The translations under genes and the position numbers were made by a program. Shown here piece after piece: positions 9,545-18,278 of a stretch of DNA of 64,000 nt (positions are counted from its first letter, which is position 1; every line of letters starts with the position of its first letter). Source of the DNA: Actinokineospora fastidiosa (GTDB taxonomy: Bacteria > Actinomycetota > Actinomycetes > Mycobacteriales > Pseudonocardiaceae); the NCBI RefSeq assembly GCF_014648415.1, contig NZ_BMRB01000001.1, positions 930,001-994,000 on the forward strand, read 5' to 3'. The notes beneath the pieces were generated by a model that saw nothing but the letters and a program-made list of their open reading frames with translations, was not told where the DNA came from and searched no databases.

Positions 9545-12500
9545 TGTCACCGCGTGCACGATCGTCGCCGCGAACTACCTCCCGGCCGCCCGCGTGCTGG
9601 CGGCCTCCTACCTGGAGCACCACCCCGGTCACCGCTTCGTGATCGGGGTGGTCGACGCCGACTGGGACAGCGTCGACGACGACGGTGACCTCTCGGTCGT
9701 CGGGCCCGCCCGCTTCGGCGTCGACAGCGCCGACTACCCGCGCATGGCCACGGCCTACTCGGTCACCGAGATGGCCACCGCCGTGAAGCCGTACCTGCTG
9801 CGGGAACTGCGCGCGGCCAGCCAGGTGGTCATCTACCTCGACCCCGACATCCGGGTGTTCGCGCCGATGCCGGAGCTGGCCGAGCTGGCCACCGCGCACG
9901 GGATCGTCCTGACCCCGCACTTCCTCGAGCCGCTGCCGCGCGACGGACTGGAGCCGACCGAGGCGATGGTCATGGGCTCGGGCATCTTCAACCTCGGCTT
10001 CGTGGCGACCGGGCCGGGGTCCGAGCCGTTCCTGGACTTCTGGGCCGAACGGCTGCGCCAGGACGCGATCGTCGCCCCGGACCGGCAGCTGTTCACCGAC
10101 CAGCGCTGGGTCGACCAGGTGCCCGCGCTGTTCGGCAACCACGTGCTGCGCGACCCGGGGTTCAACGTCGCCTACTGGAACGCCCACGAGCGGCCGGTCA
10201 CCGTTGAGGACGGGATCCTGCACGCCGGTGGCCACGTGCTGCGGTTCTTCCACTTCAGCGGATACCGCCCGGAGAAGCCCTGGCTGCTCAGCCACCACAC
10301 GCCGCTGCGGCCGCGGGTCCGGCTCTCCGACAACCCGACGCTGCGCGCGCTCTGCGACGAATACGCCGAACTGCTGCGCGCGGAGGGCTACGGCGAGACG
10401 CTGGAGGCCATCCGCTACGGCTTCGCCGCCCTCCCCGACGGCACCAAGCTGACCCCGACGATGCGCCGCATGTTCCGCGACGCCTGGATCGCCGCGGAGA
10501 AGAAGGGGAAGCCGCTGCCGCCCGCTGCCTTCGGCGAGACGGCCGAGGCGTTCGTCAAGTGGCTGGGCGAGCCCGCGGACGACCAGCCCGCCGACTCGGC
10601 GAGCAGGCTCGCCGCCGCGATCTGGGCCGCCCGCGCCGACCTGCGCGCCGCGTTCCCGCAGCCGTTCGGCCGCGACGCGGAGTCGTTCCGCACCTGGTGC
10701 CGCGCCTCCGGCCGGGTCGAGGAGAACCTGCCGGACTGGGCGGTGCCCGCCGAGCAGCCGCCGCCTGCGCCCCCGGTCGACGCGCCGGGCGTGAACGTCC
10801 TGGGCTACCTGACCGCCGAGCTGGGGGTCGGCGAGATGGGCCGGATCGTGCACGACGCCATCCGAGCCGCGGGGATGCCGGTCGCCGCCGTGGTGGAGGA
10901 CCGGCTGGTCCTCAACCGCACCGGGCTCGACGCGCCGGAGACCGCGGGCACCCCGCGCTATCCGGTGAGCCTGCTGTGCGTGAACGCCGACCAGACGGAG
11001 CCGGTGCTGGCCGCGCACCCGGAGGTCGGCCACCAGCGCTACCGGATCGGGCTGTGGGCCTGGGAGCTCGACCACTTCCCGTCCGAGCTGCACCGGGCGT
11101 TCGACCTGGTGGACGAGGTCTGGACGATCAGCGAGTTCTGCCGCGCGGCCATCGCTGCGCACGCCCCGGTGCCGGTGCACGCGATCCCGGTGCCGATCCG
11201 CGATCCCGGACCGGCGCGGACGCACGCGCGCAGCGGCCCGGTGACGTTCCTGTTCGCCTTCGACTACTACAGCATCGCCAAGCGCAAGAACCCCTACGCG
11301 CTGGTCGAGGCGTTCCGCCGGGCGTTCCCCGGGGACGCCGACGTCCGGCTGGTGATCAAGACGCTGAACGCGGAGGACCACCCGGACCCGGCCGAGCGCC
11401 TGCGCGTGATGGCCGCGGATGACCCGCGCATCGAGATCGTGGACCGCTACCTCAGCGTCGAGGAGCTGCACGAGCTGTACGCCTCGGCTGACTGCTACGT
11501 CTCCCTGCACCGCTCCGAGGGATTCGGGCTCACCGTCGCCGAGGCGATGGTGCGCGGTCTCCCGGTCATCGCCACCGATTACTCGGGCACGGCGGAGTTC
11601 CTGACCGCCGAGACCGGCTGGCCGATCCCGTGGACGAAGGTGGCGGTCGGCAAGGAGGCCGGTCCGTACCCGCCGTCGGCGCGGTGGGCCGAACCGGACG
11701 TCGACGCGGCCGCCGCGGCGATGCGCGCGGTGGCCGACGACCCGGCCGAGGCCGCCCGGCGCGGCGCCGCCGCCCGCGAGCACATCCTGCGGACCCGGTC
11801 GATGGACGCCGCGGCCGCCTGGATGCGGACCCGGCTGACCGCGGCGCACGCCGCGTGGCGCGACCGGCAGACCGGCGCCCGCCCGGTGGACAGCGACCCG
11901 CTGAGCCCGATGCGCGACGCCCGCCAGGCGCTGCTGTGGCGGCCGGACACCAACACCACGTCACGGCTGCCGTTGGCGCCCGCGCTGCGCAAGGCCGTGC
12001 TGCGCGCTATCGACCATTACGACGTGCATCAGCGCACGGTGTTGGGCGAGCTGATGGGCGGCGTCGAGTCGACCGCCGCGACCCTGCACGCCCGACTGAG
12101 CAGGGCGGAGGCCGAACTCGCCGCGGCACGGGAGACCTCGGCGCGGGCCGAGCGGATGATCGGCGAGGTCGACGAGCTGCGCGCCATGGTGACCGCGCTG
12201 GCCGAGCAGGACCCGAAGACCCGCGCGGCCCTGGGCGCCCTGTCCGCCGACGTGGCCTCCCTGCGCGAGGCCGCGGACCGCGATCACCGCGGCACGTACG
12301 AGATGTTCGCCGAGCGCGACGTCCGCTTCGACGGCGCGGAGGCCCGGCTGGTCGTGCGCGAGCGCGAGGTGGGCGCGCTGCTGGACGCGGCGCGCGTGCG
12401 CCACGCGCCGATCCCGTCCGGCACGGACGTGGTGGTGTGCGACGCGGGCGCGCTGCTCGTGCCGAACGACACCGTGGTGCGGCCCTGGCTCGTGCACAAC

Positions 12501-13172
12501 CGCTCGTGGGAGAGCGCTGAGGGCAGGCTCCTGGCGAGTCTGGCCGGGCGCGGGGTGTTCCTCGACATCGGCGCGCACGTCGGCTACCACACGCTGCGGG
12601 TGCTGGGCCATGCGGAGAACGTGGCTGGCGCGATCGCGGTGGAGGCCAACCCGGACACCGCGGAGCTGCTGCGCCGCAACGTGGCCGTCAACACCGATCC
12701 CGCCCTGGTGACCGTCCTGGCGTGCGCCGCGTGGGACTCGACCGGCGAGGCCGTGCTGGTGCAGGCGGACGCGGGCAACAGCGGCGACCACCGGGTCCGG
12801 GCCGACGGCGCGGGTGTGCGCGTGCCCGCGGTGCGCCTCGGCGACCTGCCGGAGGTGCGCGACGCGGTGATCGGCCTGGTGAAGGTCGACCTACAGGGGC
12901 GCGATCACCGGGCGTTGGCCGGTCTGGCCGACGTGCTGCGCCGCGACCGGCCGGACGTGCTGTGCGAGTACTGCCCGGAGGCCATCGAGGAACTGGGCGA
13001 TGACCCGATCGAGGTGCTGGCGGGTTATCGTGCTCTCGGCTTCCGCCCCGTCGTGGTGGACGAGTCCGGACCGGGGCAGGTCGCCGTGCGCGGCGACGCT
13101 GATCTGGTCGCGCTGGCGCGGGAGGCGGAATCGGGGTTCGTGACGCTGTGGCTGCGGCCGGTGTCGACCTGA
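9537..13172 (+). CDS. Trimodular glycosyltransferase - glycosyltransferase - FkbM methyltransferase
   Basis: 1211 residues with three enzymes in one chain. Residues 1-280 are a GT-A-like module with the metal-binding DPD at 102-104 (VIYLDPDIRVF). Residues about 415-780 are a GT-B/GT4 module (VNVLGYLTAELGVGEMGR, then HRSEGFGLTVAEAMVRGLPV). A predicted coiled coil spans about 830-930. Residues about 960-1211 are an FkbM SAM-dependent methyltransferase (FLDIGAHVGYHTLRV near 1007, VKVDLQG later). No signal peptide or membrane helix, so it is cytoplasmic. It likely adds two sugars and an O-methyl group to one surface glycan. Translation is coupled to the preceding gene through ATGGCTGA. Confidence 0.85.
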   Translation: MADVTACTIVAANYLPAARVLAASYLEHHPGHRFVIGVVDADWDSVDDDGDLSVVGPARFGVDSADYPRMATAYSVTEMATAVKPYLLRELRAASQVVIYLDPDIRVFAPMPELAELATAHGIVLTPHFLEPLPRDGLEPTEAMVMGSGIFNLGFVATGPGSEPFLDFWAERLRQDAIVAPDRQLFTDQRWVDQVPALFGNHVLRDPGFNVAYWNAHERPVTVEDGILHAGGHVLRFFHFSGYRPEKPWLLSHHTPLRPRVRLSDNPTLRALCDEYAELLRAEGYGETLEAIRYGFAALPDGTKLTPTMRRMFRDAWIAAEKKGKPLPPAAFGETAEAFVKWLGEPADDQPADSASRLAAAIWAARADLRAAFPQPFGRDAESFRTWCRASGRVEENLPDWAVPAEQPPPAPPVDAPGVNVLGYLTAELGVGEMGRIVHDAIRAAGMPVAAVVEDRLVLNRTGLDAPETAGTPRYPVSLLCVNADQTEPVLAAHPEVGHQRYRIGLWAWELDHFPSELHRAFDLVDEVWTISEFCRAAIAAHAPVPVHAIPVPIRDPGPARTHARSGPVTFLFAFDYYSIAKRKNPYALVEAFRRAFPGDADVRLVIKTLNAEDHPDPAERLRVMAADDPRIEIVDRYLSVEELHELYASADCYVSLHRSEGFGLTVAEAMVRGLPVIATDYSGTAEFLTAETGWPIPWTKVAVGKEAGPYPPSARWAEPDVDAAAAAMRAVADDPAEAARRGAAAREHILRTRSMDAAAAWMRTRLTAAHAAWRDRQTGARPVDSDPLSPMRDARQALLWRPDTNTTSRLPLAPALRKAVLRAIDHYDVHQRTVLGELMGGVESTAATLHARLSRAEAELAAARETSARAERMIGEVDELRAMVTALAEQDPKTRAALGALSADVASLREAADRDHRGTYEMFAERDVRFDGAEARLVVREREVGALLDAARVRHAPIPSGTDVVVCDAGALLVPNDTVVRPWLVHNRSWESAEGRLLASLAGRGVFLDIGAHVGYHTLRVLGHAENVAGAIAVEANPDTAELLRRNVAVNTDPALVTVLACAAWDSTGEAVLVQADAGNSGDHRVRADGAGVRVPAVRLGDLPEVRDAVIGLVKVDLQGRDHRALAGLADVLRRDRPDVLCEYCPEAIEELGDDPIEVLAGYRALGFRPVVVDESGPGQVAVRGDADLVALAREAESGFVTLWLRPVST

Positions 13173-13195
13173 TGTGACCGAGGGACGGGGGGCGC

Positions 13196-13843
13196 ATGAC
13201 CGGCGTGCTGGGCGAGGGGGCGAGCACGCGTCCCCGGTCGGCGGTCCGCGCCCTGACCACCGTGGCGGTGATCGCCGCGCTCGTCGCCGTGTGCGCGGTC
13301 GCCTGGTCGCTGATGGGCCACCGGGTGCCCGACCCCGAGGACCGGACCGTTCCGCCCGTGGGCCTGGACGGCCGCTACGCCCGTGACAGCCTGGTGCTGG
13401 TGGCCTACGGCAGCGGCCGGGAGAACTACGGCAGCGTCCGCACGTTCGACCAGGTGGTCGACATGAAGTTCCTCGGCGAGCGGGAGATCGCGGTGTTCCG
13501 CTCGCACGGCGCCCGGGCGGCCCGCGCCGCGGTGGCCTCCACCCTGCCCGAGGGCAAGATCGTGGGCGTCGCGGTGCGGATGTCCGACCGAGGGGCCGCC
13601 GTCACCGCCGCCGACGAGCTGAACGCCATGTGGGTCGGGGCCGGGTTCGCCCAGACGCCCGACCGTCCGTGGGTGCGGCGCAGCGAGCTGACCGGCCGGG
13701 AACGCCCCATCGCCCGAGCCGTGTACGCGCACGGGGACCTGCTGGTGCGCGTCGAGCTGACCGGCAAGTCCGAGGCCGCGCTGTCCGCCGACTTCACCAG
13801 GCTGCTCACCCCGCAGCTCGACCTGCTGCCCGCCGATGGCTGA
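13196..13843 (+). CDS. Single-pass membrane protein, third paralogue in the glycan cluster
   Basis: 215 residues with one N-terminal transmembrane helix (about 22-42) and an extracytoplasmic domain. It lacks the SHOCT-like start of the proteins at 7432 and 8414, but its outer domain follows the same pattern: an Ala-rich helix (AAVTAADELNAMWVGAGF), a late strand (DLLVRVELTGKS) and the same terminal PADG. It begins with ATG 23 bases after the glycosyltransferase and ends in an ATGGCTGA overlap with the next gene. Function unknown; perhaps a glycan-binding or accessory subunit. Confidence 0.65.
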   Translation: MTGVLGEGASTRPRSAVRALTTVAVIAALVAVCAVAWSLMGHRVPDPEDRTVPPVGLDGRYARDSLVLVAYGSGRENYGSVRTFDQVVDMKFLGEREIAVFRSHGARAARAAVASTLPEGKIVGVAVRMSDRGAAVTAADELNAMWVGAGFAQTPDRPWVRRSELTGRERPIARAVYAHGDLLVRVELTGKSEAALSADFTRLLTPQLDLLPADG

Positions 13844-14762
13844 GCGCGCGCGGGTCATGGACGAGCTGGACCGCGAGCGGGCCCAGCCGATGCCGCCCGG
13901 CCTGGTGCTGGCCGCGGCCCTGGCGGTGCCGTTCGTGCTCTACAGCTACCTGGGCGGGCTGTGGCTCAACCAGCACGGGTACTCGCCGCGAGTCCTGGTC
14001 GCGGTGCGCGAGTGGGTCAACCGGCCGCTGGGCGTCGGTGAGGACTTCGGGGTCCTGGCGCTGTGCGTGCTGCTGCTGGTGGCGGGGTACGCCGGGGCGG
14101 CCGACCGGAGTCCGGTGCGCGCGGCCTGGAGCGTCGGCCTCCCCGCCGTCGTCGCGGTCGGCGCGGCTGCCCTCGGGGCGCCCGCGCTGGTGTGGCCGTT
14201 CGCCGTGGTGGCCGTCCACGCGGTGTTGCTGCTGGTCACGACACCCCTTCGAGCGCGGCCGCTCATCGCGGTCGTGGTGCAGCTCGTGGTGGTGGCAGGC
14301 GGCGCGGTGCTCGTCGGCGCGCACGACCAGGAGGTCGTGGACAAGCTCGCTTTCGCGGTTCTGCCGATCATGGGCCAGGCGCTGTGGCTGGTGCGGGTCA
14401 AGGCGCTCACGGCGCTGACCGGCGGGACGCTGGTGGTCGCTGGATGGGCGCTGATCGCCGCGGTCGAGTCGCGCCATCCGGCCTGGGAAGGCCAGTGGTT
14501 CCCGATCACCGTCTGCTACGCCGTGCTCGTCGTCCTCGTCGCGCTTCCGTCGGGCGAGCTGCTGGGTCGACACGCGTTCGTGCGCGCTGTCACCGCCCGC
14601 GCCGCGTGGATCGTCGCGCTGATCGGCCCGGTGGGACTGACCGTGCAGGACCTGTTGTACCCGGCCACCCCGTGGCTGCTCATCGTGCTCGCGGGGGCCG
14701 CGGCCACCGCGGCCTCGGCTGAGATCCTCTACCGCCTGCCGAGACCGGGAGGTGCGCGATGA
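13836..14762 (+). CDS. Polytopic membrane protein of the glycan cluster
   Basis: 308 residues with about nine hydrophobic segments and short loops, and no recognisable transporter or enzyme motif. Translation is coupled at both ends (8-base overlap upstream, ATGA overlap with the acyltransferase downstream), so it probably works with the acyltransferase. It could carry lipid-linked glycan or acyl donor across the membrane, but this is inference from context only. Confidence 0.7.
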   Translation: MAERARVMDELDRERAQPMPPGLVLAAALAVPFVLYSYLGGLWLNQHGYSPRVLVAVREWVNRPLGVGEDFGVLALCVLLLVAGYAGAADRSPVRAAWSVGLPAVVAVGAAALGAPALVWPFAVVAVHAVLLLVTTPLRARPLIAVVVQLVVVAGGAVLVGAHDQEVVDKLAFAVLPIMGQALWLVRVKALTALTGGTLVVAGWALIAAVESRHPAWEGQWFPITVCYAVLVVLVALPSGELLGRHAFVRAVTARAAWIVALIGPVGLTVQDLLYPATPWLLIVLAGAAATAASAEILYRLPRPGGAR

Positions 14763-15898
14763 GGGCACCGGCGGGTTCCCTGGGCAGGCTCGACGGTCTC
14801 GACCTGCTGCGCGGCGTGGCCTGCGTGGCGGTCGTGTTCGGCCACCTGATGGCCTGGTTCGCCATCGAGCGGCAGGACTGGTGGCTCTCCCAGGCCGCCG
14901 ACACCGCGCTGGGCAGGCCGCTGCACCTCAACCCGCAGCTGGCGTTCATCGGCGTCGGCTCGTTCTTCCTGATCACCGGCGTCGTGATCACCGCGTCCGC
15001 GTTCCGGGAGAAGCCGGGGCAGTTCCTGTTCCGGCGGGTCAGCAGGCTCGTCCCGCTGCTGTGGGCGGTCACGGTCCTGGCCTGGATCATGATCAACCTC
15101 GGGCAGCGCATCACTCCCCGCCTCGACCAGCGGCTGGACGTGGTGGACCTGCTGATCGGGATGGTGCTGGGCAACTTCTTCCAGGTACCGCAGGTTGCGT
15201 TCGTGGGGGTCACCTGGACGCTGGTCATCCAGATCGTGTTCTACGTGTGGGTCACGGTGACGATCCCGGTCCTGCGCCGCAGGCCGTGGATCGCCCCCGC
15301 GCTGGCCGCCGCGGTCTGCTTCGTCGGGATCCTGGGCTCGGTGGCCGCGCGCGGGAACCCGAGCGTCGATGTGCGCGTGTGGGCCCATCACGCTGGCATC
15401 TGGGCGGCGTACATCCCGCTGCTCGTGATCGGCCAGATCGTCGCGCTGGCGTACCTGGGCCGCATCCACCGCTACACCGCCGTGGCCTTGGGCGCCGTGC
15501 ACTTCCTGCTGTGGGTGTGGGTCGACCGCATCAGCGGCTTCACCTTCCAGGGCGACGCCCTGCCCCGCACGGTCATGATCATGCTGCTGGTGCTGCTGGT
15601 CCTGATGCGCGTCCGCGGCCCGGTCAGCAGTTCGCGCTTCGTCCGCGCGTTCGCGGCGCGGACTTACGCGATCTACCTCGTCCACGTGGGCTGCCTCTAC
15701 CCCGTGATGGACGCCTTGGTTCCACGCATAGGTGTTGAACTGGCGGTGCTCACCGGACTGATCACGGTCGGCGTGGTCGCCGAGATCCTGCACCGGTTCG
15801 TCGAGATGCCCGCCGACCGGTGGTTGCGGGCACGCCGGAGGAAGCGGCCCGCCGAGCCCGCCGCGGCGGAACGGGCCAAGGAGCCCACGCCCGCCTAG
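14759..15898 (+). CDS. Acyltransferase-3 (OafA/YrhL-like) membrane protein
   Basis: 379 residues and about ten transmembrane helices. The family start LDGLDLLRGVACVAVVFGHL carries the catalytic His at residue 29; the conserved R-R-x-x-R-L-x-P-L (FRRVSRLVPLLW) motif and a late TYAIYLVHVGCLYP segment are present. Such proteins pass acyl groups from cytoplasmic acyl-CoA to sugars on the outer face. This one has no fused SGNH domain; the AlgX-like protein at 6088 could be its separate periplasm-side partner. It ends the cluster. Confidence 0.9.
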   Translation: MRAPAGSLGRLDGLDLLRGVACVAVVFGHLMAWFAIERQDWWLSQAADTALGRPLHLNPQLAFIGVGSFFLITGVVITASAFREKPGQFLFRRVSRLVPLLWAVTVLAWIMINLGQRITPRLDQRLDVVDLLIGMVLGNFFQVPQVAFVGVTWTLVIQIVFYVWVTVTIPVLRRRPWIAPALAAAVCFVGILGSVAARGNPSVDVRVWAHHAGIWAAYIPLLVIGQIVALAYLGRIHRYTAVALGAVHFLLWVWVDRISGFTFQGDALPRTVMIMLLVLLVLMRVRGPVSSSRFVRAFAARTYAIYLVHVGCLYPVMDALVPRIGVELAVLTGLITVGVVAEILHRFVEMPADRWLRARRRKRPAEPAAAERAKEPTPA

Positions 15899-16038
15899 TC
15901 GGCTCCCACGGCGTCCAGGTCCCTGTCGCGGTGACCCTCATCGGCGGCATTCGCACTGGTCAGTACGCGTCCGGCACCCATGGGGAAATGGGACGACCCC
16001 CTACCCCGGAAACCTACTATGAAGTAGCCTCACTCGGC

Positions 16039-17742
16039 ATGGACGCAAGGGTGCGGTTTCGGGACGTCCTGGGGGCGGTGCCGTCGTTGGTGGTGGACGG
16101 GCCGGGGATGGTGCGGGGGCTGGTGGGGCTCGCGACGCTGAAGCCGTCGGCCACCAAGTCGATCGGGCTGGTGTTCCAGGAGGCCGCCGCCAGGCATCCG
16201 GATCGGCCGTTCCTGCGCTTCGAGGACGTCGAGCTCAGCTACGGCGAGGCGAACGCGCAGGTCAACCGGATGGCCGAGACATTGGCCCGGCACGGCGTCA
16301 AGCCCGGCACGACCGTCGGGATCATGGCGCCGAACCGGCCCGAGACCGTGCTGGCGGCGTTGGCCGTGGTCAAGCTCGGGGCCGCCGCCGGGATGCTCAA
16401 CACCAACCAGCGCGGCGAGGTCCTGGAGCACAGCGTCGGCCTGCTGAACGCGACCGCGCTCGTCGCCCACGGCGACTACCGCGAACTGCTGCCCGACGCG
16501 CTCGACCTGGACACCCTGCCCGGAACCAATGACGCCAACCCCGACGAGTGCGCGCGCGTCCCGGCGAAGGCGACCGCGTTCCTGATCTTCACCTCGGGCA
16601 CGACCGGCCTGCCGAAGGCCAGCGCGATGTCGCACTTCCGCTGGCTCAAGAGCATGACCGGGCTCGGCAGGCTCGGTGTGCGCCTGCGCGGCGACGATAC
16701 GCTCTACTGCTGTCTCCCGCTGTACCACAACAACGCGCTGACGGTCTCCCTCTCGTCCGTCCTCGCCGCGGGCGCGACCCTCGCGTTGGGACGGTCCTTC
16801 TCCGCGTCCCGCTTCTGGGACGACGTCGTCCGCACGCGGTCCACGGCGTTCTGCTACATCGGCGAGCTGTGCCGCTACCTGCTCAACCAGCCGGAACGGC
16901 CCATCGAGCGCGAGCACGGCGTCCGCGTCGTCGTCGGCAACGGCCTGCGCCCGGAACTCTGGGACGAGTTCACCGCGCGCTTCGGCATCAAGCGCGTCGC
17001 GGAGTTCTACGGGGCCAGCGAGTGCAACCTCGCCTTCATCAACGCCCTCAACATCCCGCGCACCGCGGGCACCTGTCCCCTGCCGTACGCCGTCGTCGAG
17101 TTCGACGGGGACTCCGCGAAGCGCACCGACGGCAGGCTGCGCAAGGTCAGGACGGGCGAGGTCGGCCTGCTGATCACCAAGATCACCGACCGGGCGCCGT
17201 TCGACGGCTACACCGACGCCGAGGCCACCGAGCGCAAGCTGCTCCGCGACGCCTTCAAGGACGGCGACTGCTGGTTCGACACCGGCGACCTGGTGCGCGC
17301 CCAGGGCTTCCGGCACGTCGCCTTCGTCGACCGGCTCGGCGACACCTTCCGCTGGAAGGGCGAGAACGTGGCGACGACCGAGGTCGAGGCCGCCGTCGAC
17401 GAACACCCCGACGTCGACCAGTCCGTCGTGTACGGCGTGGCGGTCCCCGGCGCCGACGGCAAGGCGGGCATGGCCGCGGTCAAGCTCCGCGACGGCGTCG
17501 CATTCGACGGCGCGTCCCTGGCCAAGCACCTGGCCGCCAAGCTGCCCGGGTACGCCGTCCCGCTGTTCGTCCGCCTGGTCGGCGCGGTCGAGCAGACCTC
17601 CACCTTCAAGTCCCGCAAGGTGGACCTCCGCGCCGAGGGGTACACAGTGGACGACGACGTGCACGTGCTCCGCGACGGCGAGTACGTGCCGTTCTACGCC
17701 GAGTACCCCGCCGAGGTCGCCGAGGGCAGAATCCGGTCGTGA
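16039..17742 (+). CDS. fadD6: Long-chain acyl-CoA synthetase, FadD6 type
   Basis: Activates fatty acids to acyl-CoA through an acyl-adenylate. The 567-residue protein matches the mycobacterial FadD6/FATP pattern: an N-terminal KSIGLVFQEAAARHPDRPFL block, the P-loop-like FTSGTTGLPKAS, CLPLYHNNALTV, NGLRPELWDEF, the GDCWFDTGDL motif and DRLGDTFRWKGENVATTEVE, then FKSRKVDLR near the end. Start ATG 16039 is decided by homology; the frame stays open further upstream but does not look like protein. No strong Shine-Dalgarno is visible. It overlaps the DUF1697 gene by four bases. Confidence 0.9.
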   Translation: MDARVRFRDVLGAVPSLVVDGPGMVRGLVGLATLKPSATKSIGLVFQEAAARHPDRPFLRFEDVELSYGEANAQVNRMAETLARHGVKPGTTVGIMAPNRPETVLAALAVVKLGAAAGMLNTNQRGEVLEHSVGLLNATALVAHGDYRELLPDALDLDTLPGTNDANPDECARVPAKATAFLIFTSGTTGLPKASAMSHFRWLKSMTGLGRLGVRLRGDDTLYCCLPLYHNNALTVSLSSVLAAGATLALGRSFSASRFWDDVVRTRSTAFCYIGELCRYLLNQPERPIEREHGVRVVVGNGLRPELWDEFTARFGIKRVAEFYGASECNLAFINALNIPRTAGTCPLPYAVVEFDGDSAKRTDGRLRKVRTGEVGLLITKITDRAPFDGYTDAEATERKLLRDAFKDGDCWFDTGDLVRAQGFRHVAFVDRLGDTFRWKGENVATTEVEAAVDEHPDVDQSVVYGVAVPGADGKAGMAAVKLRDGVAFDGASLAKHLAAKLPGYAVPLFVRLVGAVEQTSTFKSRKVDLRAEGYTVDDDVHVLRDGEYVPFYAEYPAEVAEGRIRS

Positions 17743-18278
17743 CCGGATACGTCCTCCTGCTGCGCGGCGTCAACGTCGGCGGCCGCACGAAGCTCGCCAT
17801 GGCCGACCTGCGCGCGGTCCTCGAGGACCTCGGCTTCGGCGACGTGCGCACAGTCCTGCAGTCGGGCAACGCCGTCTTCACCGCCGACACCGAGCCGGAC
17901 GAGCGCGAGATCCAGGCGGCGCTCGCCGAGCGGACCGGCCTCGACACCCGCTGCCTGGTCGTCACCGCCCCACGGCTGCGCGCCGTGGTCGACGGCCACC
18001 CCTTCCGCGACATCGCCCACGACGGCTCGCGGATGGTCGCGATCTTCCTGGAGGCCGACCCGGACCCGGCGGTCGCGGCCGCGCACGACCCGGTCGCGCT
18101 CGATCCCGAGCGCATCCGGGTCGGCGACCGCGTCGTCTACCAGTGGTGCCCGGACGGCATCTCCAAGGCGCCGCCCGTCGTGCCATTCCTCGACCGAAGG
18201 TGGAAGGTCGTCGGGACGGCGCGCAACTGGAACACCGTCACCAAGCTCCACGACCTGGTTCAGCGGCCCACGGCGTAG
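17739..18278 (+). CDS. DUF1697 family protein
   Basis: 179 residues. The family signature YVLLLRGVNVGGRTKLAMAD starts the protein, followed by LRAVLEDLGFGDVRTVLQSG and a C-terminal GTARNWNTVTKL motif. Start GTG overlaps the fadD6 stop as GTGA, so translation is coupled. No biochemical role is established. Its 3' end overlaps that of the convergent gamma-glutamyltransferase gene by 19 bases. Confidence 0.9.
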   Translation: MTGYVLLLRGVNVGGRTKLAMADLRAVLEDLGFGDVRTVLQSGNAVFTADTEPDEREIQAALAERTGLDTRCLVVTAPRLRAVVDGHPFRDIAHDGSRMVAIFLEADPDPAVAAAHDPVALDPERIRVGDRVVYQWCPDGISKAPPVVPFLDRRWKVVGTARNWNTVTKLHDLVQRPTA

